Origin: Acidimicrobiia bacterium
Lineage (GTDB): Bacteria > Actinomycetota > Acidimicrobiia > IMCC26256 > JAGNEX01
Assembly (NCBI GenBank): GCA_020637365.1
Contig: JACJWE010000002.1
Span: 992,001-1,056,000, forward strand
Direction: 5' to 3'
Length of the DNA: 64,000 nt
The translations under genes and the position numbers were made by a program. This document shows positions 26,614 through 35,273 of this stretch, in pieces (position 1 is the stretch's first letter; every line of letters begins with the position of its first letter). Under the pieces are notes generated by a model, which was not told the DNA's origin, did not search any database, and saw only the letters and a list, made by a program, of their open reading frames with translations.

Positions 26614-28097
26614 CCGCCGATGTCGCGCTCCCAGCAGCCGTCATCCTGCCCGTCATCGGTGCCGGGGTGTCGCTCGTCGCTGCACCCAGCCGCGCCGCTC
26701 AGCGAGTCATCACCGCCGTCACGCTGGCCCTCGTGCTCGCGAACGCGATCTGGCTATTCGCCGAAGTGCGCGGGTCGGGGATTCAAGTGTCCAACATGGG
26801 TGGTTGGCCAGCACCGGTCGGCATCACATTGGTCGCGGACACGCTCGCCGCGGCAATGCTGGTGGTCAGCGCCGCCATGTTGATGATCGTTGCGTTGTAC
26901 ACGGTGGGGTCAGACTCCGGCGACGATGCTTCGGCTGCGTTTCACCCGGTGTTCTTGCTCCTGGCCGCCGGGATCAGCGCCTCTTTTGTGACAGGCGACT
27001 TATTCAACCTGTACGTCGCCTTTGAGGTCATGCTCATTTCGAGCTACGTGCTGTTGACCATGCAGGGGACGAAGTCGCAGGTTCACGCCGGTATGACCTA
27101 TGTCGTCATCTCGCTGATCGCCTCGGTGCTGCTGGTTATCGGTATCGGCTGGGTATATGCAGCGACCGGCACTGTGAACATGGCCGATGTCTCTCTGGCG
27201 ATGCCGGGTGTCGAACCGGCGCTGCGTTCCGGTTTGGGCGTCTTTTTCTTGCTGGTCTTCGGCATCAAGGCGGGGCTTTTCCCGCTGTTCTTCTGGCTTC
27301 CCGACGCGTATCCCACCGCCCCGGCGCCGATCACGGCGGTGTTCGCTGGTCTGTTGACGAAGGTCGGCGTGTACACGATCATCCGGAGCCAGACGTTGCT
27401 CTTTCCTCATGAGGGCGCGTGGCCACTGCTGCTCGTGTTGGCGGGGATCACCATGATCATCGGGGCGCTCGGCGCGATCGCCCAAGACGATATGCGTCGG
27501 ATCTTGAGCTTTCAGTCGGTCAGCCACGTCGGTTTCATGCTCATGGGATTGGGGCTGTTCACCGTTTTTGGGCTGGCTGCGACGATTTTCTATGTCATCA
27601 ATCACATCGTTGTGAACACCGCACTGTTTTTGCTCGCTGGGCGCGTTGAGCAGCTGACGGGTTCGGCGACACTGCGCGACACCGGCGGCCTGATGCACCG
27701 TTATCCCTGGCTCGCATCGGGATACGGGATCGCTGCCCTCAGCCTCGCCGGCATACCGCCACTGGCCGGTTTCGCCGCCAAACTCGGTCTCATCCAGGCG
27801 GCCGCTGTCGAGCACTCGTGGCTGATCATGGCGACCGCATTGATCGCGTCCCTGCTGGCGATCTATGTCATCACCAAGATTTGGGCGGGTGTGTTTTGGG
27901 GCGTCGACCCGCACCCTGAGCGTGACCGCGATGCTGGGCGTTGGCCTCTGACGGCGGCAGCCACCGCCGTGGCGGTCGCTGGGTGTTTGGCCATCACCGT
28001 TGCGGCCGGTCCGGTGTATCGAGTCGCCAAAGACGCTGCGGGGGAACTGATTCATACGGGGCCAGAATCACCGTATGTCGAGGCGGTCATGCCATGA
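26610..28097 (+). CDS. mrpD: Mrp antiporter subunit D
   Basis: A NuoM/NuoN-like proton-channel subunit of 495 residues with about 14 helices. It starts at TTG 26610 overlapping the mrpC stop. Conserved segments are FNLYVAFEVMLISSYVLL (channel Glu) near residue 135, KAGLFPLFFWLPDAYPTAPAPITAVFAGLLTKVGVYTI (in parts) near 220-255, and QDDMRRILSFQSVSHVGFM near 290. It supplies, with MrpA, the proton path. The TTG start and overlap suggest translation coupled to mrpC. Confidence 0.95.
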   Translation: MTADVALPAAVILPVIGAGVSLVAAPSRAAQRVITAVTLALVLANAIWLFAEVRGSGIQVSNMGGWPAPVGITLVADTLAAAMLVVSAAMLMIVALYTVGSDSGDDASAAFHPVFLLLAAGISASFVTGDLFNLYVAFEVMLISSYVLLTMQGTKSQVHAGMTYVVISLIASVLLVIGIGWVYAATGTVNMADVSLAMPGVEPALRSGLGVFFLLVFGIKAGLFPLFFWLPDAYPTAPAPITAVFAGLLTKVGVYTIIRSQTLLFPHEGAWPLLLVLAGITMIIGALGAIAQDDMRRILSFQSVSHVGFMLMGLGLFTVFGLAATIFYVINHIVVNTALFLLAGRVEQLTGSATLRDTGGLMHRYPWLASGYGIAALSLAGIPPLAGFAAKLGLIQAAAVEHSWLIMATALIASLLAIYVITKIWAGVFWGVDPHPERDRDAGRWPLTAAATAVAVAGCLAITVAAGPVYRVAKDAAGELIHTGPESPYVEAVMP

Positions 28098-28666
28098 AAC
28101 GCGGCGTCTTCATGGGCTGGCTCGTGCTGGTGTGGTGTCTGTTGTGGGGGTCGTTTTCCTTGGCCAACTTGCTGTCCGGCACGGCGTTAGCGCTGGTCAT
28201 GTGGCCGACACTGCCGGGTCAAGGTCCGGCGACATCGACGTTTCGCCCGCTTCCTGCGCTGCGTCTTACCGGGTATTTCCTCGTCTTGTTGGCTCGGTCA
28301 AATGTTGCGGTTGCCAAAGAGGTCGTGACGCCGGGTAGCAGTGTTCGTCCGGGCATCATCGCCGTACCGGTCGCTCCCATGGGACGTTTCCTGCTGGCTG
28401 CTCTCGGCAACATGATCACGTTGACTCCGGGCACGATGACGGTCGATGTCGACGTCGATGGCGACGATGACGGCGCGGCCCATGACGCGGTCCTCTATGT
28501 CCACGTCATGCATCTGTTCAGCGCGGAGCAATCCACTCTGGACATTCTCGATATGCAGGCAGCGCTCTTGAATGCGTTTGGCAGTCGAGGATCGATTGCG
28601 GATGTCGACGCTCGGCGGGATGATCTGCGCAGACGAATCGGCTCGATCGCGGGGACAGGCTCATGA
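28094..28666 (+). CDS. mrpE: Mrp antiporter subunit E
   Basis: The 190-residue product starts at ATG 28094, overlapping the mrpD stop. Two or three N-terminal helices (about 7-40 and 60-78) precede a cytoplasmic domain with the family's GNMITLTPGTMTVDVD and VYVHVMHLFS-like strand (LYVHVMHL). The acidic insertion DVDVDGDDDGAAHD near residue 115-130 is longer than usual. MrpE is the least conserved subunit and is thought to help assembly. Confidence 0.92.
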   Translation: MKRGVFMGWLVLVWCLLWGSFSLANLLSGTALALVMWPTLPGQGPATSTFRPLPALRLTGYFLVLLARSNVAVAKEVVTPGSSVRPGIIAVPVAPMGRFLLAALGNMITLTPGTMTVDVDVDGDDDGAAHDAVLYVHVMHLFSAEQSTLDILDMQAALLNAFGSRGSIADVDARRDDLRRRIGSIAGTGS

Positions 28667-28926
28667 ACGTTGTCGGCTACATCGCACTGGGAATGTTGAT
28701 CCTTGGCGGTTTGCTCTGCGTTCGACGGGCCGTCATCGGCAAGTCGTTCGCTGACCGGGTGGTGGCACTTGACACGTTGATGGTGATCATCATCTGCGGT
28801 ATCGGCGTGTGGTCGGCAACGACGCAGCACGGTATCTATCTCGACGTCATGATCGTGGCGTCGCTCATCGGGTTCACCGGCACGTTGATGGTGTCAAAGT
28901 TCATCGACCGGCGGGGTGCTCGATGA
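28663..28926 (+). CDS. mrpF: Mrp antiporter subunit F
   Basis: A small three-helix subunit of 87 residues starting at ATG 28663, overlapping mrpE. Typical features are the RAVIGKSFADRVVALDTL segment near residue 22-40 and IVASLIGFTGTLMVSKFI near the end. It is part of the membrane core in Mrp complexes. It overlaps mrpG by four bases (ATGA). Confidence 0.93.
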   Translation: MNVVGYIALGMLILGGLLCVRRAVIGKSFADRVVALDTLMVIIICGIGVWSATTQHGIYLDVMIVASLIGFTGTLMVSKFIDRRGAR

Positions 28927-29300
28927 GCATCATCGACGTGGTGTCGTCGGCCTTCTTGTTGATCGGTGCGGGTTTTGCGCTGCTCGCCGGTATTGGGTTG
29001 CAGCGTTTTGACGATGTCTTTAGCCGCATGCACGCCGCGACGAAGGCCGTGACATTTGGCATCGGCTTTGTCTGTATCGGGGCGATCCTGCAGATGGATG
29101 GGGGGCCAGACATCACCAAACTGGTGTTGGTGATCGTCTTTCAGTTCGCGACAGCGCCGGTCGCGGCACACATGGTCTCCAGGGCCGTGCAGCGCGCTGG
29201 AACAGAAATGGCCGACAGCACGATCGTCGACGAACTTGCTCAGGCACGTCGACCTGCAGCGGAGCAGGCTGCAGACCCGCGGCCGAACCAAACCAGGTAG
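28923..29300 (+). CDS. mrpG: Mrp antiporter subunit G
   Basis: A 125-residue subunit with three helices and the family motif GLQRFDDVFSRMHAATKA near residue 25-42. The C-terminal 35 residues are a charged, Ala/Gln-rich tail. It closes a complete mrpABCDEFG set in canonical order. The operon has no internal gap larger than a few bases, so one promoter in or before the 23009-23190 interval should serve it. A sodium-handling antiporter fits a marine or alkaline habitat; this is inference. Confidence 0.94.
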   Translation: MSIIDVVSSAFLLIGAGFALLAGIGLQRFDDVFSRMHAATKAVTFGIGFVCIGAILQMDGGPDITKLVLVIVFQFATAPVAAHMVSRAVQRAGTEMADSTIVDELAQARRPAAEQAADPRPNQTR

Positions 29301-29428
29301 CTCCCACGGTCACCCACAAACCCACAACCCGAAGAAGTGGCGAGCAAAACGGCAACGTCTCGACGATGTGCCCGATGTGCCCGTCTGATCGGCTCGGATG
29401 GGTCGCGACTCGATCAGCGCGGTTGCAT

Positions 29429-30196
29429 TTAACCCACGGGCAGAAGCGCCATATGGGGCGTGCTCGCGGTCGGGGAGTCCGACCATTCGGTGACAAAGCT
29501 GCAGCGGCTCCCGCGCAAGATCGTGATCCTCCATTCGAGCGGGTGATCGTTCAGCCAGCTCTGTCGCTCAACTCTGAACGCCGACTCACCGGCATCGGCG
29601 TGGAGGAGTTCGTTCACCTCGGTCGCTGGCACGGTCGGCATGCAGCGCTCCCGACCACGGTTGGGGCGGATCCCGCAGAGCGACTCGAGCTGGTCATAGA
29701 GCGCGGTGCGCGAGAAGTCGGCGCCGAGAAGAGGGCGAGCGATCGTCGCGGGAAGCCATGCCCGATCGACGGCGAGGGGCTCATCACCCGCCCATCGCAG
29801 GCGTTCGAGGTGGATCAGCTCGGCGGTTTCAGGTAGGTCGAGGTACTCCGCTGCCAGCGGATCTTGTACGACATCGAGAGCGAGGACGTCGCTGCGCTGA
29901 GCCACACCTTGGTCTTCAATACTGGAAAACAAGCTGTACAGGGCGCCGAGGGGCTGTTCGAATTCGGCGCGATTGACCACGGTGCCGCGACCGCGCTGCC
30001 GATCGAGGACCCCTGAGCGATTCAGGTGACGAATGGCCTCGCGGACCGTGTGGCGACTGACTTCGTACTCGCGGGTCAGCTGTGCTTCGGTAGGAAAACG
30101 GTCGTCGAACTCACGCGATTCGAGACGTTGTCTCAGCAGGGATTCGAGCTGGGCCCACAGCGGTGTTGAGCTGTCGCGGTCTAGGCGATCGATCAC
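29429..30196 (-). CDS. GntR-family transcriptional regulator with UTRA domain (HutC type)
   Basis: A 255-residue regulator. The N-terminal winged helix has the GntR signature (FPTEAQLTREYEVSRHTVREAIRHLNRSG in parts, residues about 32-62, then RGRGTVV). The C-terminal UTRA effector domain (about 90-250) includes ELIHLERLRWAGDEPLAVDRAWLP in parts, near 130-150. The ligand is not deducible. The gene is divergent from the rhodanese lipoprotein gene and an inverted repeat of GntR type lies 9 bases before that gene's start, so the rhodanese gene is its probable target. Confidence 0.93.
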   Translation of the reverse strand: MIDRLDRDSSTPLWAQLESLLRQRLESREFDDRFPTEAQLTREYEVSRHTVREAIRHLNRSGVLDRQRGRGTVVNRAEFEQPLGALYSLFSSIEDQGVAQRSDVLALDVVQDPLAAEYLDLPETAELIHLERLRWAGDEPLAVDRAWLPATIARPLLGADFSRTALYDQLESLCGIRPNRGRERCMPTVPATEVNELLHADAGESAFRVERQSWLNDHPLEWRITILRGSRCSFVTEWSDSPTASTPHMALLPVG

Positions 30197-30432
30197 GGGT
30201 CGTCCCTTCGCTGTCCCTGCTCGTTGCGGGCGGTGGTTGTCGGTGGTGACGGGATGGTGGTATCGACTCGGCGCCCTGGGTTGGCAGAGCTGGGCGTCCG
30301 CTATTCGCTCCGAGTCGTGGCCGTCAGCTGACGACGAAGGTTACCGGGCGAACACGTCGTTATGGGTCTGTGGGGTAGTGGGCTTCAGTCGTCGTTTTCG
30401 TTCAAAGCATCTAAAGCGGGTTGCAATCCAGA

Positions 30433-30446
30433 ATTGTACGGACAAT
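30433..30446. promoter_or_regulatory. Candidate GntR operator
   Basis: ATTGT (30433-30437) and ACAAT (30442-30446) form a perfect inverted repeat around ACGG. The core TTGT-ACGG-ACAA is similar in size and spacing to sites bound by GntR-family dimers. It is nine bases upstream of the rhodanese lipoprotein start, where a bound repressor would block transcription initiation or early elongation. Binding is inferred only from position and symmetry. Confidence 0.5.
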
Positions 30447-30455
30447 CATCTCACC

Positions 30456-30932
30456 ATGTCTCGCAAAATCATCCTCCTGCCCCTGGCCGTCATGCTCTTG
30501 TCCGCCGTCGCCTTCTCGGCGTGCGGTTCTGACGATTCGTCGTCGTCGGATGACGACTCAAACTCCGAAACCTCCGAGGGTGCAGGGGCCTCTGCCGAAG
30601 GCGGAGTGCCTAGCGGCATCAATCTGGTCGAACCGGTAGCCGCCTCCAAGCTCGTCGGCGAGCCGGGCGTCCAGGTGATCGATGTGCGCACACCCGAGGA
30701 GTACGACGAAGGACACATCGCCGGAGCCGAGATGATCGACTTCTACAGCTCCGACTTTGGGGACGAGATCGCAGCGTTGGACCGTGACGGTGAGTACGTC
30801 ATCTACTGCCGATCCGGCAATCGTTCAGGACAAGCGGCTGCGCTGATGTCCAATCTTGGGTTCACCCACGTCGCGGATGTCGACGGTGGCATTCTGGCGT
30901 GGGAAGGCGCTGGCCTCGACGTCGAGAAGTAG
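30456..30932 (+). CDS. Rhodanese-domain lipoprotein
   Basis: The ATG at 30456 opens a lipoprotein signal peptide (MSRKIILLPLAVMLLSAVAFSAC) with lipobox Cys at residue 23. An acidic/Ser-rich spacer follows, then a single rhodanese domain (about 55-155). The active-site loop is YCRSGNRSG, with the catalytic Cys followed by the RSGNR hexapeptide loop usual for sulfur transfer. The CH2A-like IDVRTPEEYDEGHIAGA is also present. It is a surface-exposed sulfurtransferase or persulfide-handling protein; the donor is not known. No classical Shine-Dalgarno is seen before the ATG (ATCATCTCACC precedes it). Confidence 0.92.
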   Translation: MSRKIILLPLAVMLLSAVAFSACGSDDSSSSDDDSNSETSEGAGASAEGGVPSGINLVEPVAASKLVGEPGVQVIDVRTPEEYDEGHIAGAEMIDFYSSDFGDEIAALDRDGEYVIYCRSGNRSGQAAALMSNLGFTHVADVDGGILAWEGAGLDVEK

Positions 30933-31016
30933 CGCGCTGCGCTCCGCCAAACGAGCCAATCGCAGCGCCCCGCCTTCGTATCGATTCACCGGAACGTGCC
31001 GCTGGCGCCCTCGGGA

Positions 31017-32264
31017 CTAACCGACGATCCCAGCCGCCGAGATCACGACAACGAGTGCGGTAGCTCCGCACAGGTCGACGGTGCTCGTCACAAAGGGAAC
31101 GCCGTAGTTGTCTGGGTCGAGGCCCAAGCGGTAGGTCGCAAACGTCGCTCCCACCGCGGCGACGGCGCCCAATGTGACGGTCACGGCGCCCGCGACAAAG
31201 ACGATCAAGAGCATCTCGGTGACGTTCGGCAACCCCATGTCGACCAAATGAGCCGCCGCTACCGACGCGAAGGCGATACCCAAATACAGCGGTAGCGCGG
31301 TGAGGTACATCAGGCTCAGGTCATCGGACAGACTCCCAAAACTCGGCTTGTGCGGATCGACTAAACCGAGGTGCAACTTGGTGGTCAGTCGGTTAGAGAG
31401 CATCGCCCCCAGAGCGCCCGTGACAGCGAGGAACGCTGGCAGCAGAACCAGCAGTCCCGGTTCGATGTCAAAGACGCTCGATCCGTCGACCACCGAACCC
31501 GCAGCGATATCGAGGAGGGCGCCGATACCCAAGATGGCGACCGACTCGTGCACGATTCGGCGCAAAATTGGTCGCTGCGACCTCCAGGACTGGGAAAACA
31601 CGATGACAGCCACGACGCCGCAGCCGATGCCCAGCGCATCGGTGAGATAGCCGTGGTCGGCGAGTCTCGTGGCAAAAATCAACGTCGGCACCGTCAGAAT
31701 GTCACCGACCGACGTGATGAGTGGGGCGGTCACATTGTCGGCGTCCCATTGGCGTGCAACGGACAGTTCGGTGATGAAGACGGCGACCAGCATCGTGATG
31801 GCCGACGCCACCAGCCCGCCGATGACCGAGATGCTGATGAACTCGGTGAGCGTCATCGTTGGTGAGATACCAAATGCTGTTGCGCCCACCTTGGCGAGCA
31901 CTGCCGTCGCGGTCGTCATGGTGAGCGACAGAACCAAACCTGCCCGAACGTTTTGCCCAACAACGCTGTCGGAGCGGAGGGAGCGTTGAAACGTTCCCAT
32001 GTGGACCGCGGTTCCCAGTCGTCCGGCGAGGGCTCCCGAGGTCATCCCCTTGAGACCCGATGCCGCTGGCAGCATCAACAGGAGTCCTGGATAGGCCTCG
32101 ATCCGGTCATTGCTCATAATCAGGGCAATTCCGGCGAAAAGGCTCGCCGCTGTCGAGAACGACAGGGCGATCAGGCTCTGGGTGAGAGCGGCGCGGTCGG
32201 CCTGAATACGCCGAGCTAGAGAGCCAAACGGTCGCGCGGCGACGGAGGAGCGGATGCGGTACAT
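31017..32264 (-). CDS. MgtE-type (SLC41-like) divalent cation transporter
   Basis: The 415-residue product contains two tandem MgtE membrane domains. Each opens with the same type of sequence: YPGLLLMLPAASGLKGMTSG near residue 58 and PGLLVLLPAFLAVTGALGAM near 268, and each is followed by HMG or HLG. About ten helices are predicted. Unlike classical MgtE it has no N-terminal regulatory domain and no CBS domains, so it resembles the two-domain SLC41 arrangement. It probably moves Mg2+ or a related cation. I see no Mg2+-sensing leader upstream of 32264. Confidence 0.86.
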   Translation of the reverse strand: MYRIRSSVAARPFGSLARRIQADRAALTQSLIALSFSTAASLFAGIALIMSNDRIEAYPGLLLMLPAASGLKGMTSGALAGRLGTAVHMGTFQRSLRSDSVVGQNVRAGLVLSLTMTTATAVLAKVGATAFGISPTMTLTEFISISVIGGLVASAITMLVAVFITELSVARQWDADNVTAPLITSVGDILTVPTLIFATRLADHGYLTDALGIGCGVVAVIVFSQSWRSQRPILRRIVHESVAILGIGALLDIAAGSVVDGSSVFDIEPGLLVLLPAFLAVTGALGAMLSNRLTTKLHLGLVDPHKPSFGSLSDDLSLMYLTALPLYLGIAFASVAAAHLVDMGLPNVTEMLLIVFVAGAVTVTLGAVAAVGATFATYRLGLDPDNYGVPFVTSTVDLCGATALVVVISAAGIVG

Positions 32265-32388
32265 GGGCGACTATGAGACGGATCGCCGGGCATCAGAGGA
32301 GCCTCCGGAGCGGATGGACGGTTCGGGTCAGTGTAACCGTCACGGGCTACGGCTCTTACCAACCGAGCGGTCGAAGTAGTGTGTCGCC

Positions 32389-32625
32389 GTGACTTCGGAG
32401 ACTGATTCGTTGGCGAACACACACCTCGGTGCAGGTGCAGCGGGTCTGCCCGGTGGCGGTCCGCTCGCTGACAATGCTCATGAGGGCTCACGTGATGATC
32501 TTGCCGACCTCGCTGCCTGTCACGACGAGATGGCCGCTATCGACGAGATCCTTGACGCCCTCGAACATCCGCGGGTGCGCGGGACTCAGGTGAATCCCAG
32601 CCGAGTCGGTGGGGCGCATTCTTGA
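32389..32625 (+). CDS. Small acidic protein coupled to the M23 peptidase
   Basis: A GTG-started frame of 78 residues, hydrophilic, rich in Asp, Ala, Gly and His, with one likely helix (RDDLADLAACHDEMAAIDEILDALEH in parts, residues 35-60). I recognise no family. Its stop codon overlaps the TTG start of the M23 peptidase gene (TTGA), which suggests coupled translation and supports it being expressed. Alternatively it is a chance frame in the leader of the peptidase. Confidence 0.5.
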   Translation: MTSETDSLANTHLGAGAAGLPGGGPLADNAHEGSRDDLADLAACHDEMAAIDEILDALEHPRVRGTQVNPSRVGGAHS

Positions 32626-33764
32626 GACTTCTTTCAGGGCTCGGCGGTGGTCGGCGCCTCTTCTGGCTGTTGCCGATGGTGGCCGTTGCTGGCCTTGTCC
32701 CAATCGCCGCATCTGCCCAGGCGGAAGATCCGCGGCTTGAAGCGGCGCGCCAAAAGATGGCTGATGCCGAACGCCGAGCCGATGAGGCGGGTGCCCGCTA
32801 CGACACGGCGTGGGCCCGAAACGAAGAACTCGCCGCCGAACTCACCGCACTGCAAAATGAATTGGCTGACAACACCGTGACGGTCGGAGCGCTGCAGGAT
32901 CAGGTCTCAGCGGTGGCGGTCAACGCATACGTCACCGGCGGGATTTCCTTCCTGTCCGTGCTGAGCGACTCAGATGACCTGATGGACACCTCTCGCCGCG
33001 CAACTTTCTTAAGCCGCGTGGCTCAGGCCGATGACGAGACCGTCAATCGCCTCGAGGTCGCCAATGCTGATATGGCCGACCGTCAGATCCAGCTCACCGA
33101 GGCAAAAGAGGAACAAGCGGCGCTACTCGTCACCTTGAACGCAGAGCGCGACCAGGTCAACGCTGCTCTCGCCGACGCTCAGGACGCTTACGAGATCCTC
33201 GAAGACGAAATCGAGGCAGAGCGGAAGGCGGCGATTCTCGCCGCCGAAAAGGCCCAGGCTGAGGCCGAGGCACAGGCAGCAGCGGCCAGAGCGGCGCAAC
33301 AGGCCGCCGCGCAGCGCGCACAGAACCAAGCCCAACAGCAGGCCCAAGCACCAGCGGTCACCCGCGCTCCCGTCGGCGGGTTTATCTGTCCCGTCGCAGG
33401 AGCCACGAACTTCCGAGATACGTGGGGTGCCGCTCGTTCGGGTGGCCGTCGGCACCAAGGTACCGACATGTACGCAGCGAAAGGCACACCGCTCGTCGCC
33501 GTGGTTTCTGGGACGATCCGAACGCGAAGCGGCGGCCTAGGCGGAATCGCTATCTGGCTGACCGCAGACAACGGCGACACGTACTATTACGCCCACTTGA
33601 ACTCGCTCAACGGCGGCAACCGCCGTGTTTCACAGGGTGAAAACATCGGCACGGTTGGCAATTCAGGTAACGCGCGCGGCGGCCCCGACCACCTGCACTT
33701 TGAGTGGCATCCAGGCGGGGGCGCCGCATCGAACCCGTTCCCTCGCCTGAACGCGGCGTGCTGA
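32622..33764 (+). CDS. Secreted M23 metallopeptidase with coiled-coil domain
   Basis: The 380-residue product starts at TTG 32622. A signal peptide (LFWLLPMVAVAGLVPIAASA, cleavage near 33) is followed by a long coiled coil (about 36-245, Ala/Glu/Gln heptads) and a LytM/M23 domain (about 255-375). The zinc ligands are visible: H278 and D282 in HQGTD, and H359 of the HLH at 357-359. The layout matches EnvC/PcsB-type or Rip-type cell-wall hydrolases and their activators, with all ligands present, so it may be an active peptidoglycan endopeptidase in division or growth. The coiled coil probably restrains the active site. Confidence 0.93.
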   Translation: MRLLSGLGGGRRLFWLLPMVAVAGLVPIAASAQAEDPRLEAARQKMADAERRADEAGARYDTAWARNEELAAELTALQNELADNTVTVGALQDQVSAVAVNAYVTGGISFLSVLSDSDDLMDTSRRATFLSRVAQADDETVNRLEVANADMADRQIQLTEAKEEQAALLVTLNAERDQVNAALADAQDAYEILEDEIEAERKAAILAAEKAQAEAEAQAAAARAAQQAAAQRAQNQAQQQAQAPAVTRAPVGGFICPVAGATNFRDTWGAARSGGRRHQGTDMYAAKGTPLVAVVSGTIRTRSGGLGGIAIWLTADNGDTYYYAHLNSLNGGNRRVSQGENIGTVGNSGNARGGPDHLHFEWHPGGGAASNPFPRLNAAC

Positions 33765-33959
33765 TCCTCGTTACCCGTCGCGGCCGCTCCGCGTCGCTCG
33801 CCATGTATCCGGGGCGCGGCGTGCGCAGGAGTTGTGCCCCGCCGCGTCCTGCCAGCGTTCTTTAACTGCGCCGGGCTCTCTATGGTGAACGCACGTAACA
33901 TTGTTGGCAGCTTTGGCCCGCTCGGCGGGTAGGACCCACAAACGCCAGGGAAGTTTTTG

Positions 33960-34475
33960 ATGACAGCAACCCGACGGATCGACCGTGTCACCGCCGACGA
34001 TTATGTCGTTGATGTCGACACCCTCGACGAGCCCGAACTGCGCGCCAAACGGAACGAAGCCGTTGAGCTCGAAACCGAGTACTCCTATGTGAGGCGTTTG
34101 GCGCAAGGCCGTATCGAGATCCTCAAGGCCGAGCAAGACCGGCGTCGTCGCGGAGGTTCGCTTCAAGAACTCATCGACCGTCTTCCCGACATCCTCGCCG
34201 ACTCGACGCCGACGCGTCCCGCGCCAGCGAGAGCGCGCGTCGTTGAGATGTTCGCTCCAGACAAACTCAGTGGTTATCAGCGCGGATTAGAAGTTCTGGT
34301 GGAAGATGACGCGTTGATGCGTTTGCCGGACCTTAGCGAAAACGAAATCGATGAACGTCTAGAGCTGCTCAGGTCGCTCGAAGCAGAGGTGAGTTCGGTC
34401 CGTGCTCAGCTCCACGTGGTCATCGATGTGCTGACGACCGCGATAACCAGGCGTTTCGGCGAAACCGCTCCGTAG
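33960..34475 (+). CDS. RsiG-like (c-di-GMP-dependent) anti-sigma factor family protein
   Basis: Start ATG 33960 with AGGGA at 33947. The 171-residue product is mostly helical. Two copies of the RsiG c-di-GMP signature E-x3-S-x2-R-x3-Q-x3-D can be read: E38, S42, R45, Q49, E53 (last position E instead of D), and E141, S145, R148, H152, D156 (Q replaced by H). In Streptomyces, RsiG with c-di-GMP between its two helices holds sigma WhiG; related proteins are often annotated as aerial mycelium formation proteins. A mixed linker (about 80-115) separates the helices. The sigma partner is not encoded nearby. The motif match is seen; function is inferred. Confidence 0.8.
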   Translation: MTATRRIDRVTADDYVVDVDTLDEPELRAKRNEAVELETEYSYVRRLAQGRIEILKAEQDRRRRGGSLQELIDRLPDILADSTPTRPAPARARVVEMFAPDKLSGYQRGLEVLVEDDALMRLPDLSENEIDERLELLRSLEAEVSSVRAQLHVVIDVLTTAITRRFGETAP

Positions 34476-34559
34476 CGTCGCCGCGCCGTTCGCTCGGCGC
34501 GCACCCTCGCAAGCTTGCGTCAGAGTCAGACCTTTGACGAGGTTGGGGCGCCGAGCGTT

Positions 34560-34580
34560 GACTCTAAATTTCTAAGAGTC
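34560..34580. promoter_or_regulatory. Inverted repeat upstream of the XRE regulator
   Basis: GACTCT (34560-34565) and AGAGTC (34575-34580) form a perfect 6-bp inverted repeat around an AT-rich 9-base centre, in an otherwise GC-rich gap 29 bases before the XRE start. It may be an autoregulatory operator for that HTH protein. A weaker GC hairpin (GCGCCG-type, about 34482-34503) just downstream of the RsiG-like stop may be its terminator. Confidence 0.4.
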
Positions 34581-34608
34581 GGCCGCAGAGCGCGTTACCC
34601 TTCCCCGC

Positions 34609-35124
34609 ATGAGTGAGGATGGCATTGAAGCGCGGATGCGGGATCTCGGGTCGTTCATCCGCGATCAGCGCCGAGCCGCCCGACTGTCGCTGCGAAAACT
34701 GAGCGACCAAGCGGGGATATCAAACCCCTACCTCAGTCAGATCGAGCGCGGGCTCCGCAAACCGTCCGCAGAGATCCTCCAGTCGATCGCACGAGCCCTG
34801 CGGATCAGCGCCGAAACCCTGTACGTCCGCGCTGGCATCCTCGAAGAGCGCGACGGATCTGACGACCTCATCGTCGACGTGATGCGCAGTTCTCAACTGA
34901 CCGAACGCCAAAAACAAGTGATCGTCGACATTTACAGGTCCTTCGTCACCGAAAACCAGATCGCAGCCCAAGAGCTTGCCAAGGCACTTGGCGAAGCAAA
35001 CGGCACCCGCTCGAGTCCGCTGCGTCGGCCTCCGCGAACGATGGGGAGGCCGACGACACGCACGGTGAGGACGGGTCAGCGGAGAGACCCGGCCGCTGCT
35101 GGCGGCAACGAACCGGGAGCATGA
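34609..35124 (+). CDS. XRE-family helix-turn-helix regulator
   Basis: The 171-residue product has an N-terminal HTH (about 10-70) with the sequence RLSLRKLSDQAGISNPYLSQIERG (in parts) and KPSAEILQSIARALRISAETLYVRAG (in parts), almost the consensus of actinobacterial regulators like mycobacterial Rv0474. A second helical region (LTERQKQVIVDIYRSFVTEN, about 100-120) follows, then a basic, disordered Arg/Pro/Thr-rich tail. Target genes are unknown. It lies upstream of mshA but 150 bases separate the two. Confidence 0.9.
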   Translation: MSEDGIEARMRDLGSFIRDQRRAARLSLRKLSDQAGISNPYLSQIERGLRKPSAEILQSIARALRISAETLYVRAGILEERDGSDDLIVDVMRSSQLTERQKQVIVDIYRSFVTENQIAAQELAKALGEANGTRSSPLRRPPRTMGRPTTRTVRTGQRRDPAAAGGNEPGA

Positions 35125-35273
35125 CAGCGCAGCGACGCTGTCTGGTCGGTCAACGATTGGCAAGGCGCCGCGCTTTCGACGCAAACGGCCGGTCGTCGAC
35201 CCCATTCTGGAGCGGTCGAGCGCGGCGGCGTCACAGGAATAAGGGTCCTGCACCTCAGGGTTGGAACGCTGCG

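Noticed and set aside
27000..28055. Minus-strand open frame of 351 codons opposite mrpD
   Set aside because: His/Arg/Gln-rich shadow with no domain; mrpD is intact.
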